DNA of 64,000 nucleotides from Roridomyces roridus (GCA_029378245.1 JARKIF010000101.1:52956-116955); one strand, 5' to 3'; positions 31,915 through 44,855 are shown, counted from the first letter of the stretch. Program-made: numbers and translations. Notes: a model not told the origin generated them from the letters alone.

Positions 31915-33197
31915 GATCCGAATCGACTTGGAGTCCAATTGAGCACTGTCCCTTGCTGGAGAGGAATGGGCGAGCGACTTACAGTATGGCGGCGAGCAAG
32001 GTCAAGTGGGTCACTCACGCTGTCAGTGTCAATTGTGTTAACCGGGCCTTTTGCGAAATCAGCCTTACGGAACCGTACTGTCGCCATCTAATCTAATTAC
32101 TTACTGTTCACCCCAGAAAGGCGTCAGTTCGAGCACCTCGACGAGAACGGATGAATGTAAAAAAGCACCGAATTTCATGCTCCGGTCGAGCCAGTTTTGC
32201 GTAGGGCTCACATTAGGCTCCAGCCCCGCCCATGGCCACAAATTCAAGTGCAGCACCTTCAAGTTGGGGAAATATCGGTGGATGGTGGAAAACTGCGCAT
32301 TCACCGCGAAAAAGTGGTCTAACCGCCGGACGCATAGGTTCAGACTGAGGCAAGAGATGCGAGTTGAGGGATTATGCCTTGCACAGCGCCATGGAATTTT
32401 TCCCAGCCTTCGCAGACGTACTCGAGCTTGAGTTGATTAAGTCCGCGGAGAAGGGAGATGGGAAAGGCGCCTAGAACAGCCTCCTTGAAAGGATTTGTTA
32501 GTCAACAAGAACTTGGGAACTTGAAGGAACGTACCTTCCCCGAAACCGAAAGCATTTCAATCGTTTCAAGGGATTGCGAAAGAGCATTGGTGAGGGGATC
32601 ATCGATTCCGAATCCGACTTGAATTGCCTTGAGATTCTGTATGTCGAATGGACAGTCAGGACCCCTCAGCCACGCGGGAGCAAAGGACTGCGAGATGGCG
32701 AGAGATTCGAGCTTGATCCGCCTACATATCCAACTTCAGATGCTTGATGTTGGTCGAACACCCTTCCCACATCCCCGAAAAATGTTCGAAACGATCGAGT
32801 GGATATTGGAGGGAAACCGATACGAGAGAGGGAGTCTTGAGGAGGCTTCCAACCACTCCGGCCTCCGGTGCGCGTGAGAGGCATCTACTGCCCAGTATGC
32901 GAAGAGTCGTAAGACGAGGAAAGCGCAGATTGGCCATACGTTGAAGATATCCTAGCCGGTGAGCGTCTCCGTGGTGGGTGATGGTAAGCTGGAAGACTAA
33001 TCCGACATGGTGCTGTGAGCCCTCCAATGTCGCCAGAAGCCGCTCAAAACGATGATGAGACTTCCTGGGGGGGACCTCAATTGCTGAGAAGAGTCGCGAT
33101 TGCGATGGATGGGCCCAGGAGCGGGCGACGAGCGCACGAGGCCCAGAGTGTGCTCTAAGAGCTCGGGGATTTTGAGGGGATTTTGTTGATTATGCAT
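31915..33197 (-). pseudogene. Decayed F-box gene (relic 1)
   Basis: On the minus strand it starts MHNQQNPLKIPELLEHTLG, matching the relic at 51947 (MYGQRNPLKVPEYDG...). Near 33138 about 33 bases corresponding to the paralogue's VQLDSEKDLLACA segment are missing, which shifts the frame. The homologous order continues in other frames: LEGSQHHVGLVFQLTI, FPRLTTLRILGSRCLS, SLLKTPSLVSVSLQYPLDR, GMWEGCSTNIKHLKLDM, then a stop. Downstream, YFPNLKVLHLNLW and the final region persist in broken frames down to the start of the intact F-box gene. The gene is clearly non-functional. It lies head-to-tail with that gene, which points to tandem duplication. Confidence 0.8.
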
Positions 33198-33576
33198 TCT
33201 GAATGAGCAGTTTAGCAGACTTTCATGTCGGGCTCATGGTCACCGATCGCGACCAGAAGCGAGCGAGGCTGGCAGAGCTGTGCAGCGGATCAGGGCGGAT
33301 CAAAGATTCAACCTTCAGTTTTCGAACCACCAGCAGAAGCTGCAAGGACTCTGAGCTGTAGAAGACGCTGTGTCAAGTAGTACCTGAAAACCCACTCGCA
33401 CGGAAGACAGACGTTTATTTACTCAGGAGAGACTCTCCTGCTCACCAACTGCTCACACTCGGTGGACGCTCGGTCGGAGAGTCGGTCCTGCTCGGTCTCA
33501 TGACTCTACTACAAGAGAGTTCTCTCCAAACGCGTCTTTTTTTCGCGATCGATATCGTTTTTGAATCAAACCGTGG
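33198..33576. other. Spacer between F-box relics
   Basis: No gene. Around 33420-33530 the sequence is rich in short GAGAG/CTCTC inverted motifs (AGGAGAGACTCTCCT is a small palindrome) but no larger repeat was resolved. Confidence 0.35.
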
Positions 33577-34700
33577 TCATTCAAATGGCGATGGAACTGT
33601 TCCCAGCCTGGCTCGCAGACGTGCCTGAGCAGCGAGCCTGAGCTGAGAAACTCCGCGGAAGAGGGAGATGGGGAGGTTGCTCATAGTGGCCCCTTGAAAC
33701 AAAGTTTTGTTGGTGGTCAACAAGAACTTGCAGAAGTAACGTACCCTCGGTGAAAACGAGAGCATTTCGATAGTTTCAAGTGATTGCGAACAGCCTTCCC
33801 ACTGTCCACATCTGTAGGAAATGTTCTCGCCGGCCAATGAATGGCAAAAAGGCGTCCAATTCGAGGACAGCACTCCATTCAACCCAAATCAACCGGTATA
33901 CTTACCAGGGCGTTTAAAATTCATCATAGTCGCAACCTTCAAAACCTGCATCATCCAGTCAATTTTGATCAACGCAGCTCAAGAAAGACGAGTTTATGTT
34001 ACAACACTAATACCTGTACGCCACTTGGGAATGAAAACTCGAAGAGCACCAATTCGGCGGCAAGTACCGCATTCCACTCAGATTCTTTTGTACCATAGTC
34101 CATCAAAATCGGCAAAGTAAATGACCGGGCCTGGACGATCAAGTGGGTTAAGAAACGAACAAATCTGAGACCCGTGTCTGGGTGCACATGTACATGGCTT
34201 GTCAAGGTCCCGCCCGTGACACGGAAGTGCCTGGACTGAGGGAAGAAAGCCCCGCGAACCTGGATTCCGGACAGAAAACAAGTCTCACCAAATTTCACCG
34301 TAACTTTGAGGCCTGCATTCGTGGTAAGGCTTACATCTGGCTCTCGTTCCTGTCTCAACCATCCCCACGGAATATTCAAGTGCAGCACGTTCAAGTTGGG
34401 GAAATATTCATGGATGATTGGAAACTGTGCATCCAAAGTTTTCAAGTCGTCCAATCGACGGATGCGGAGTTTGAAGCTGAGGGAAGAGATGTGTTCCCGG
34501 ACTTGTTGGGGAATTCCGCATTGCAAATCGCGATGGAATTGTTCCCAGCTCAAGTGGCAGGCGTGGGCGAGCTTGAGCTGAGTGATTCCATGGAAAAGGG
34601 ACACTGGGACGTCGCTGATACTCTTCATCTTAAAAAAGGATATGTGCTGGGCGGTCAACAGGAATTTGAAGGAACGCACGTTTAGCGAAAGCTCGAACAC
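33577..34700 (-). pseudogene. Decayed F-box gene fragments (relic 2)
   Basis: Two blocks resemble the C-terminal half of the local F-box family. The block at 33999-34700 is an open frame including DVPVSLFHGITQLKLAHACH, IRRLDDLKTLDAQFPIIHEY and FPNLNVLHLNIPWGW, and runs into a long LTHLIVQARSFTLPILMDY tail. The block at 33577-33882 includes QSLETIEMLSFSPRVRY and SNLPISLFRGVSQLRL, a second copy of the segment that precedes the first block's start. No F-box remains on either. They look like remnants of one or two tandem copies. Confidence 0.7.
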
Positions 34701-34788
34701 TCCCCCTCAGTATTACAATTCGAAATATCTGATTCGATTCTCTGATTCGATTTTCAGACTGGAGAACTTCGGGACTGAACACACTCCT

Positions 34789-36051
34789 TCAATTCTCTGT
34801 ACATCCTCTCACCACCTCTCGCAGGAACAAATCCGGCAAATCGTAATGCATCTTGAAATGAACGAATAAACACACTGAAAAATGCCCATCGGGGAAAAAC
34901 AAAGCTCACAAAATGATTAGCGTCTTCCACGAGCTTGAACTTCACAGGACGCACTTTCTCTCCGGCGTCCCTGTACATACGGAGAGACTCGAGATATGCC
35001 CAGATGCAATAGGATGGCGACGCAGCTCCGTAGATTTGGAGCACATTGACGTCTGGGAAGTAAGCCGAGGCTATGTTGGGGTCGAGTAATGCGTAATAAG
35101 TTTGTTCCTTCAACGTAGCTTGCATCGGGGGCGCGTAGCTGTTACAGCCATGAGCTTCCCATCCTTGGATAGGATATTATTATAGCCACATACGCGGGGA
35201 GCTCACACCGGACGGCAGCAGTCGTATCGAAATACGATGCCTTTTGCTCATTGGACCAGGAGGCATACGTACGCCTCTCCGTCCGCTTCTCGAACGACAT
35301 GCCCGAGGGTTTGCCCGATGCTACGTCAGGGTGCTTGTAATACGAACTGACCCAGTGCTGGAAGTTATCGTACAGCCCTGCAGGCGTCGGATAGTCTGGG
35401 TCCGTCCAGGGATCGTAAACCTCGGGTTGCCATTCGGCAGTGTATCCTAGCGCTGTGTATGGTGGATCTCCAAGGCAAGTTAGAATATGAACAGGGCCAT
35501 CGGATAAACACACCGTATAGGACGAAACTCATCACATAAGGCTCGATGGTCTCATACAGCTCCTTGGGAAGAACGCCCGGGTCCGAGAACAGCGACAACA
35601 GCGTCGCGTTGCCAAAACTCCACCCGGCAAGGATGAACCCCCCAGTCTTCCGATCCTCAGAAAGCTTCGGCGTATTCTCGTTCCGGATGAAATGCTCGAG
35701 GAACCAAGCCATCTGCATCGCCAGCCGGTCTTGGAACACTTTCCGCCCAGCCTTGAGATCTTCGAGTTCGGCGTCGGTGTATTTGGTAGAGCCGCGGTAG
35801 TCTCTGCGGTTCCAGATGATCAAACGGAGGTTGTTCTTGTGGGCGTGAGCGTGCAGTCCGACGAGTCCGTCTGAGAGGGAATGTCAATGATTGGAAAGGT
35901 GGAGGGAGGAAAGCGACGAGCCTCCTGAGAACCCGCTGCCGTGAAGCATGAGGAGCGTGGTGTAGAAAGGACTGTTGGGCGCGCCCGAGTCGGTGTATAG
36001 GATATCGATTCCGTCCGGGAGCTTGAGCGTGTGTTCGGTGTGGTCAGGCAT
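34789..36051 (-). CDS. Alpha/beta hydrolase
   Basis: Five exons (36051-35922, 35870-35514, 35467-35209, 35138-34910, 34851-34789) encode 345 residues. The oxyanion-side motif is MLHGSGFSGDG (residues 35-45), the nucleophile elbow GWSFG has Ser128, and the catalytic His is expected in ANHFMHYDLP near residue 324-327. The domain NLRLIIWNRRDYRGSTKY is typical of fungal epoxide-hydrolase/esterase-like members. Intron 1 needs a GC donor (GC-AG) to keep the frame between GSGFSG and DGLVGLH. The third intron is chosen so that TTAAVR joins YAPPMQATLK. There is no signal peptide, so it is probably cytosolic. The substrate cannot be predicted. It ends 90 bases from the F-box relics, but no link is implied. 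Confidence 0.9.
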
Positions 36052-37180
36052 GAGATTCAGATGGGCGTCTTGATCAATTGAAAAATAGCGGGGCTTTAAA
36101 TACGCGGATGAAGCCGGCCACAGTCAAATATATGAGACCAACTTGCTTACTACAAGTGTGGCTCTGAGTAGATGGCGTTCCGATGATTCCTCCTGTAAGT
36201 GCTAATTAGTGGGTGGGGATTCCGAGGGACTCCGAGGGAACAGTAACGAGAGAGCCTGCACGTGCCAGGAGATATAGGTTATCTTTGAAGTTATGGCGTA
36301 GGCCGAATCCGAGCGGCAGGGCCCGAGCCTTTCCCGAATGAGTCGAGAACGCAGCTGAGGCGACCAACTGAATGATGTCCGGGCTTGGGCCAACCTAGCT
36401 GGGTCCTGAGTGTCGGAGCTAGATACTGACCCAGAGTAGCGACCCATAAGCTTGACGACTGAGAGAGTCAGAGAGACTCGGCACCGGGCAAGCACTGAAG
36501 CAGTGGGTTTGATAAAAGCGATTTTTGAAATCTGCCAATATCACAGTGTGATTGCCGTCTGATCATGATCTCCTCCTCCTCCGCCCACGGACCACCATCT
36601 GCCCAACATCTGCCATTCCAGTTCTCCGCGCCTCATGCCTCCCGAAACGTCATATCTCTGTGTACCACACTTGACCTCCATTGTGTTGTTACATTGTCTT
36701 CTAATGCCATTGAGTCATTGACCTATAGACAAAGCATCTCCTGGCAGCAATGTCCAATGTCCATGACACCTCAATGACTCCTCGACTCGTTGTACATACA
36801 CCCACTTCGCGCAAGACCGTTATCAGCCTTTCAGGCCTTTCAAAGGCATCCTTTATGCCTCACGATTCGGCCTACTTCGAGTCGACGAAGGGAGGTCAAA
36901 GCAGCTAAGTATCAAGGCAAGGAAGTCAAAGCATCTTGACACATCACACAAAGGACCGGAGGTTCACCGCTGGGTTCTTCTTGCATGAGGCGTGCACGCT
37001 GTGATATTGTGAGAGGAAAATCGTCCCACGGCATCAAGATAGGCAATTTGTTCGTTCCACGCTTCCAGCTCAAAAGGCTTCCTGAACGATACAGACGATG
37101 ACAAGTCGAGGTGTCTGGTGTCGGCTTCATTGGACACTGCGCTCGCCACTCCCGATCCTGGTCTATTCCTTCTGCCCTCC
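36052..37180. other. Divergent promoter region
   Basis: Lies between the hydrolase (minus) and the HMG-box gene (plus). Upstream of 37181 a frame without ATG continues (SASLDTALATPDPGLFLLPS), so the HMG protein could have a longer N-terminus. Nothing else recognised. Confidence 0.4.
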
Positions 37181-38280
37181 ATGTCCGTCGCACGCAAAGT
37201 TTCGCTCCAGAAGCTACCAAAGTCCGGTCAGTATCTATTAACCCCTATCATTATGTTTCGGATGTTCATTTCGCGTCAAACCAGAATCCACACAGCAGCC
37301 CAATGTCTCCGAAACCGGACAGCACATCCGCCGCCCAGCCAATGCCTTCTTCTGCTTCCGCTCAGCTTTCTACAAGGAGCACAAGAGCGCCGCTCCGACA
37401 GCTGCGACTCGGCTCAACCAGAGGAACCTCAGTCGCAGCGCTGCCGAGGTGTGGCGCACTATGAACCAGGCGCAGCGGGAGCCGTTCAAGCGCATGGCGG
37501 ACAAGAAGTTTGCAGAGCAGGCGAAGAAGTACCCTGGTTACAAGTACGGCGGGCAAGGGAAAACGAAGAAGGGGACCGAGGTGCGTTCTACGCACAAGGT
37601 TGCGCGGAAGAGTTCCAAGGCGATGGCGTACCGCAAGTCTCCTCCTCCTCCTCCCCCCGAGTCCACTTCCACTTCTGCTTCCCCCACGCCGACTCCCAAG
37701 CCCGTGGAAGAAGCAAAGCCGGCGACGACACCCACTCCCGTATCCGAGCCATTCATCAACGTCAAACCTATCATCCAGGCGAAAGTGGAACCCGCAGCCG
37801 CCGTGCGTCTCTTGTCTTATCTCTCCTTCTTTCCGTGGTCATAACCCTCGACATATTCGTCTTCAGGAAATTCACGCGTCCCCCGTCCGCCCCGCCTCGT
37901 ACGACCGTGTCCCGGCTCAATTCAAAGCCCACATCCTGCCTTCGGTCATCGCCGCCCTGACCCTCGCGCGCTACACGCCCTCCCCAGCGCCTGCTTCCTA
38001 CCCGTCGATGGCTGCGTACGAGCTCCCCGCGCTCCCCCCTCGCCGCTCGGTCTCCCCGGCCCTCCCGTACCTGCCGAGTCCCGAACGCGAGATTGAGTGG
38101 GACACGACGTTCGAGATGCAGATGCACGAGATGGAGTTGGAGTTCAGCGCGCCGGTGGCCATGGAGGATTTTGGACTCTACCAATCGGCGTGGGATGCAC
38201 TCTCGGGGAGTTGGCCTGTGTTTGAACCTTTGGGCGAGAACCATGAGTGGGACTTTAGTCTCATGCACACGGGGAATTAA
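37181..38280 (+). CDS. HMG-box transcription factor 1
   Basis: Three exons (37181-37226, 37285-37802, 37867-38280) give 325 residues. An HMG box of the sequence-specific (MATA/SOX-like) type spans about residues 30-105. It opens HIRRPANAFFCFRSAFYKEH, continues LSRSAAEVWRTMNQAQREPF and closes KKYPGYKYGG. A basic stretch then a Pro/Ser-rich segment follow. The last exon begins EIHASPVRPASYD and ends with a Trp/acidic tail (EWDFSLMHTGN). Such proteins bind the minor groove and bend DNA; basidiomycete relatives regulate mating response and fruiting. A paralogue with the same layout lies at 49439-50540. No homeodomain or pheromone-receptor gene is nearby, so this is not taken as a mating-type locus. 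Confidence 0.9.
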
Positions 38281-39446
38281 GTTTTCTTTTCTTTTCTTCT
38301 TCTATCTTTTTCAACCTCCTTTGCCTCGCTCTCCTCTTTCTCGCTGATACATACATACATTTCCCGCCTTGCAGTTCACATTCACTTATTTCTTCTTATT
38401 TTCTCTCAGGTCTCTGTACACTGTCATGACCCTCACGATCACGAACCCGTCCTCAGTCTGCTGTATCCACCACTTTAATCTCTATCCCGTATGTATCATA
38501 GTCGATATCTTGTTTTACTTTGAAGAGAAATCGATTCCGGGGAGCCTGTTTTTCGGGCTCGCTGGGTTTTTCTGGAAGTTGGTGTCGATGAGAATAGAAG
38601 AGGGAAATCGCCGGTCGTCTCCGTGTTCTGTATTGATCAAGAGGAACCTTGAAGAGCGGTCTGCTCCGGAGACTTTCTGTTTTCGAAGTACGTGTGTGTG
38701 AGAGAGAGTGGATTTATTTTGACTCAGACAAAAGATTGAACAACTCCCATCCTCGACGACGCCTTGCTTCGCTCCGTTAGTAGGGTCTTCAATTGCCACG
38801 AAGGGAAGTCGTAGGCAATTTGCCGCGGCTTGATGCATGATTCGGTTGCTCTCGTGCGCCAAAGAATGTAACAGTGACTCAACGTCCACTCGATTGAATT
38901 TCGGTACAGTCCAGCCAACCTCCGGGTTTTCCGTGTATCATCTGCTCTTCCTGGACCTGTGATACTAATCCCAAAGGCTTAGATCGTCCAGGACGAGAAA
39001 AAGATTCAAGGCGCGCTAAATCTTTCCAGCCTATCCCCGGCGTCGAGGTCAAATTCAACAGGTTCAGAGCAAAGGTGACGTTCTCGAGGAGGATTCGTGG
39101 CAAAAGCAAGGCTGCCAAGGAAGCATGGGAGTTGAACCAGCCTCAGGAACTTGAAGGGATATGATTCTTGAAGAATCTTGATGCGGGGGAAGCTTGGGTC
39201 ATTTGTTGGCCCGGAAATTTGACGAGTGGACTGGGGTGAAGTCCGATTCACTATGAGGCCATTCGACTTGTGCCCGGACAATTTCCGGAGCTTCAGACTG
39301 GAGACTGGAGAGGATTTGAAGAGGAAAGAAGTGATCGGGAGCAGGTCCGAAATGCCGAAGTTAGATTGCCGAAGATGACAATCAAACGCTTGCGCACCCA
39401 GTCAGAGCGCTCAGCATGACGCAGACCCTCTAAATCCTCGACCAGA
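38281..39446. other. Interval between HMG-box gene and ATG11
   Basis: The first ~200 bases are T/C-rich and probably the HMG gene's 3' untranslated region, with a short CATA repeat near 38348. Minus-strand frames at 38515-39565 contain leucine-rich stretches such as FPRIKILQESYPFKFLRL, which could be a decayed F-box gene. No F-box or clean exon structure was found, so none is called. Confidence 0.35.
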
Positions 39447-42400
39447 ATGCTCCAGATTTGCCGCGCAGAAGACGGCCAGGTCTTCCAGGTCCGTCGACGT
39501 CCAGCCTCTCTTGGTTTTACACACGACTCATGTTCTCCCCAGGTCAATGCGGGTGTCCGAGACATTGAACGGCTAGTCCTGCCTCAAACTTGCGTCTCTT
39601 GTGCTCACCTCCTCACAGCATTGGGAGCCTGGAACTCTTTCTTCACCAAGAAACGGGCATCGAGCAGGATTCGGTGATCGCGTACCTGCCCGACGGCCGC
39701 AGGTTAACGAACAGCAATCTCCGCGAACTAACTGGGTCCCAGAACCAAGTGCGTCGCCACCCCCGCGTATTTGACCGTATCTCCTCACCTCCGCAGTCCA
39801 TCTTTGTCTTCAACAAGTACTACCTCGATCTCAATGTGGAGGATGTCTTACGGGAGCTGCGCGTGGAGGCCCAGCTGCAGCCTCCAATAGAGGGTGCGCC
39901 CTACCTTCTCATGAGACTCAGTGCATTAACGACAAAGCAGATGGCATTGCAGCCACGCCACCCTTCCGTCCCTCGCAGCTGGCAGCCTCGTACCTACGCA
40001 CCGCACGAATACACAAAGAGCAAATCAGCAATCTTCTCGCCAGCATGCATTGCCAGCACGAAGGGCTGCGCGTCGCGTCCACACACGTCGATATGAACGT
40101 CCTCAACGTCGTCGATACATTCGACGGTGTGGCCTCCAGCTCCCGCCGCGAGCTCGAGAAACAGGCCGTGTTGCTGGCAGGCCTCGAGGCTGATCTGGAT
40201 ATTATCAGCCGCGTCCGCATACATACCGAGTTTGTCTCACCCGCGGTTCGTAGGGCGATCGAGGCCGGTGAAAAGCCGCGCACGCTGGGAGATTATGTAT
40301 CCAACGTAAAGATGAGGCAGGTCGCCGATACCTGCGCGAGGACACATGGCAAGTCCTCTTACATTCCCTTTTTGGCATGCTGACGGCAAATGAGTAGAGG
40401 ACCTGCGGACGCGATTCATCCAATGCGAGAAGGCTGTGTCGCAGCTGCAAGAGGGCACCGATTCGGTCAGGGCGACGATTATGGCCACGACGCTTTTGGA
40501 CGATGCAGAGGCTTCTTCAAGGCGTTCGCAAGAGCTGCTGGACAAGACATCCCACGGCGCCGGTATCCTCGAAGGTCACGTCCCGGACCCAGACACTGTC
40601 CTACAAGGTGCGCTCACATCTTTTGTGCTCTTCTCCAAACCAACAGCCTTCTACAGAACTGCGACAGTGTGACTTTGCTCTGCGGCAAGAACTGCAGTAC
40701 GCGACCAACGTCAAGGTATTTCGCTCCTTCTCATCTTTTTTGGGGCCGTCACTGAGGAGCGCAGCGCAGAACGCCTACACCCAGCAGTGCATCAGTACCC
40801 TAAGGACGATCAGCGTCCTCAACAACGACATGATACAGATCCCACCGGCGCTGGCAAACTTGCAGGCGAGCTTCAGAGGGAAGAACAGCTTTTCGCATAT
40901 CCAGAGATTGCATAATATGCTCTATGCGTACGGTGCGACTGTTATAGAGATCGTGCGGAGGAAAGAATTCGGTGCGTCCCCACTGCTTCACATGCCTTTC
41001 ATACCTGACGCTAGTCCGTAGCGCGGTTCTTTTATCAGCGGGCCCAGAGTATATTAGAGGTCATGGCCAAGCTTTCGTGCGTTCTACTCCTTTCTAGCGC
41101 TACTTTATCCAGCTAACGCTTACCCCAGGACCAGCGAGCGAAAACGCCGACAGGTCCATAGGGGAGAGGTCCATGGCCAGCTACCCTTTGAAACACGGGG
41201 CATGGATGACCCAGTGCCCACCATCGACTTCTCGCCCTCGGGCAACCTCGACGCGGCGTATTCGCTCGAGCGAGAAGACGTGGATGGTCTCATCCATGTA
41301 CTGGACGACCTGGACAGCGCGGCCAGGGTAGCCAACGACGACGTCGCTTTGGCTGCGGTTCAGGAGTGCCGTGCCTCTCTGGAGAAGCTCGTCCTCAAGA
41401 TGGATAGTCTCGAATCGGGTTTTGACAGGATCGCGGAACGCTCTTGTAGGTCCCCGTTTCTGAATCGCCGTCAGCCCCTGCTAATACATCGTGCTAGTAC
41501 TCTCGGCGTCTCGATTGTCTGAAACACGCCGACGATGTAAGTAACCTGCCATCCCTGCATGCGCGCAATATCTGACGACGCGAATTAGCAACAGAGGCAG
41601 ACGAGCAAGCATTCCAAGACCTTTCGCAGCAGCTCCGGGAGGCGCAAGAGTTCCGCATGCAGCAGGATTCGATGTACCAAGAAGAGCGGTATGCCATGCA
41701 GGCGCAGATCCACCGCCTCCAAGGAGGCCTGCGCGAGGCAGAGGCTACCGCCGTGACCGAACGCGAGAACGCACAGGTCCTGGAGCGCGAATTGGAGCAG
41801 GCGAGAGCGCACCTTGAGAGTGAACGGAGCGTTAGGCGCATTGTGGAAGAACGCAACGCGCATCTGGGGCAGGACGTTACGAGTCAGCGGGAGGACCTCG
41901 CTGTGGCGCTTGCAGATGCTACCGAGCAGAGTCGAGTCGCCGAGGGGCTTAGAGCGGAGCTGGGACAAGTGAGGGCTGACTTTGACGAGGTCAAAAAATT
42001 GGAGGAGAGGAATGCGAGCAAGGTTGCTGCGTTGCTTGAGGAGCAGGCGGAGAATTTGCGCAAGTTGGAGGAGGCGAGGGCGAGGGGGGAGAATCTGGAG
42101 GAGCAGATCAAGGCGGCGAGGACGGAGAGTGAGAAAGTGGACCAGGCGTTGAAGGATGCTGGGAGGGAGAAGGACAGGATGTTGAGGGCGCAGGCGAGTG
42201 AGCATGATCGGATTATTCGGGATCATATCGCTGAGGCGGATGGCGATCGTGCGGTGCTGGAACGGCAGTTCCATGAGCTCAAGGCCGTACAGGAGCACAC
42301 TGAGAGGCAGCTGGAGGGCCTGAGGTCGGAGATGGAGCTGGGAAACGCAGATTCGCTGGGCTTGAGGGAGGAGCTGCAGCGCGTCCAACGCGAGTTGCGG

Positions 42401-44137
42401 GATGCGCGAACGGCGGAGCGTGTGCTTCGCGAGGACTTGCGGGCGGGGCGTGCGTCGCAGTCGGACTTTGAGCAGCGGCTGGAGGAGAGTGGGCGGCTGA
42501 CGGCTCAGATTCTCGACGTGGCGATGGGCTTCCGGGCGGCGCACGTCAAGGCTCTCAACGCCGCTCAGCTGATGACCTCTCATCCTGGGACAGGGCTTCG
42601 TTCCAGTTCTGCTGGAATGGCGGAATCCACGTTCTCGTCTTCGATGCGGCACAGCATCATCAGCCACCTTGACGAACCCTCGCCGATCGATCCTACGGAC
42701 CCGGCGGCTGCCTTGGAGGTGCTTCGCGCTTTCGATCATGACCACTTCTTGGAAGCCATCACCAAGACGGGGTCGACGATAAGAAAGTGGCAGAAGCAAT
42801 GCAAGGAATACCGGGAGCGGGCCAAAGGCAAAATATCTTTCCGAAATTTCGCCAAAGGAGACTTGGCGCTCTTCTTACCTACGCGGAACTCGGTTTCGAA
42901 ACCGTGGGCAGCATTCAATGGTGCGTGTTTCTTGAAATTTATGGCGATATGCCGACAATTTTCCTTGATTCTAGTTTCGTTCCCGCACTACTTTCTTCAA
43001 GCCACCGGCCATCTTGGCGAGCAGCTGAAAACGCGCGAATGGATTGTGGCGCGGATAACATCCATCACCGAGCGGCTGGTGGATCATAATGTGAATTTGC
43101 TTCTTTCATTTACATGTGGGTCTGTATACTCATTGAGCCTACAGGATCCGACAAGCAATCCGTATGGGCTAGGCGATGGCGTCAAGTATTATATGCTCGA
43201 GGTCGAGGACTGGACTCAGCCAACTCAATCAAACAAGCGGCGCGTTTCATCACGCAAAGTCTCCAAGGATTCGCCGCAGTCTCCCCTCGCAGACAGTACG
43301 CCGGCGCTCCCACCCGGCGGCCCCCCGGAGGCAGAAGTGGAGGACTCGTTCCTAACGACACATTCTCCCAACCTCCACCTCTTCCCTTCTCGCGCAAGGT
43401 CGGGTTCCTCGCCACCGGTACGGCCGTCATCCCTTTCTCGGCTCCTGGCGCAGGCTCCACCCGAGTCTTCCCCGCAACCGCATTTGGACCCGATACCTGA
43501 TGTCCCCGCCACTGCCCCTTCTCCACCGACTTCACCATCACATCACACTGGCTCAGCGCCCCAGCATGTTCCCGTCCTGAGCTCACCCCTACGCCCTGGG
43601 TCGCGGGCTTCGCGTATCTCGACGACCTCCCGCTTTTCCGTGGGTCGCGGCGGCATTCCTGTTTTGGGCGCAAGTACCTCATCGGGATCTCCGGGGACGG
43701 GAGCGAAGGCGCCGCCGACGACGGCACTAGCCGAGCAACAGGCTATTAACGTTCTCTCATCATCCCCATCATCTGCCGAGATGAACCCATTCATTCGCAG
43801 CCCCTCGACGCCTTCCCCGGACGACTCTATGGCCGAAGGCGTATCAAATGTGCTTCGACATAGTAGGCGACGAACCGCATCATATCCGCGCACATCGCCT
43901 TTGGCTGCACCGTCCGTGTCGGAAGCTACTACGAGTACCCCGAGTACGAGTACAGCCCGACCCAGCTCCGGCGTGAGCGCGAGCAATGCACTTGCTAATC
44001 TGGCGAGTAGCTGGGGTGTTTCTTTTGGGCGGAAAAAGAAGCCTGAGCTTGCTTCTTTGGCTTCGACCGCGGATCGGGGACCCGGTGAGGAAGAGGATGG
44101 AATAGAGCGGGCGTCAGAGTTGCTCAAACGATTCTGA
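39447..44137 (+). CDS. atg11: Autophagy-related protein 11 (selective autophagy scaffold)
   Basis: Fourteen exons close in phase to 1342 residues: 39447-39488, 39543-39571, 39619-39748, 39797-39893, 39941-40348, 40398-40607, 40657-40715, 40770-40971, 41022-41076, 41129-41445, 41498-41536, 41589-42920, 42975-43090, 43145-44137. ATG11 links cargo receptors to the phagophore assembly site and binds ATG1/ATG9. The N-terminus MLQICRAEDGQVFQ then QSIFVFNKYYLDLN and EDVLRELRVEAQLQPPIEG is typical. The middle carries RTLGDYVSNVKMRQVADTCA and KNSFSHIQRLHNMLYAYGA, then a coiled coil of about 270 residues (ca. 520-790). The conserved C-terminal ATG11 domain includes FRNFAKGDLALFLPTRN, PWAAFNVSFPHYFL and GVKYYMLEVEDW. 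A Ser/Pro-rich tail ends it. Two introns use GC donors. Several long antisense frames mirror the coiled coil. Confidence 0.95.
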
Positions 44138-44855
44138 TTCTGTCTGTCGTCCATAATAGCTGCTACACGAAAACTAATCTGGACCTGTGAATTGGAAGCC
44201 AATGTATCATGTGTACCCGGGGCCTTTAGATTGAAGACATGTCAAACAACCGGGCTCTTGCAGGACCTCTTCTGTGGAGCATCCCCTCTCGTCCTGGTCC
44301 AGGGCGTAACGACACACACTGGGCCATGGCTCGGAAGAACCACGATAAATTATTGTATGTCCCGCCGTCCAAGCGGGCGAACCTCGGAAGTTCGGAATAT
44401 GCAATTTCGTGATCGCGTATCGAGAAACCATTTGATTACCCCGGATTTCCCCAGATTTCTACTCCGCATGTACTCGAGAAACTCAAAAACGCAAAATTAC
44501 AGCCATGGGTGCTGTATTCTGGGGCGGTAATTTGAACATTCTGCGCTATTCGGTGGCTGAATTCTGTTATCGACTCCAAAAAGAGCAATGGGCCGTCGTA
44601 ACCCGCACGAATGTGCTTGGCCACATCAGGTCCCACGCGATCTGCCGGGTCACTTGACCAACGCGAACCCCGTTCTCCCAAGATCAATACATTGAAAAAA
44701 AAGTCACGACCCGGCGTACCTTAGGAGAAACACTCCACATTGAGTTGTCACCTGTCTGGGGCGCACTACTTAAACCTACCGTTTCCTCTTGATGGCTCTT
44801 CAGGCGTTTTTCACCCGCCCCGTACCCGTGTCCACGTTCACCAGTCCAGTTCACA
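44138..44855. other. ATG11 3' flank and transporter promoter
   Basis: No gene recognised. A run of eight A residues lies near 44696. The promoter of the sugar transporter should be here. Confidence 0.4.

Noticed and set aside
41585..42799. 404-codon minus-strand frame
   Set aside because: Exactly antisense to the ATG11 coiled coil; its Leu/Arg/Pro-rich composition mirrors the Glu/Arg/Leu codons of the real gene.
43543..44202. 219-codon minus-strand frame
   Set aside because: Antisense to the Ser/Pro-rich tail of ATG11; no recognisable features.
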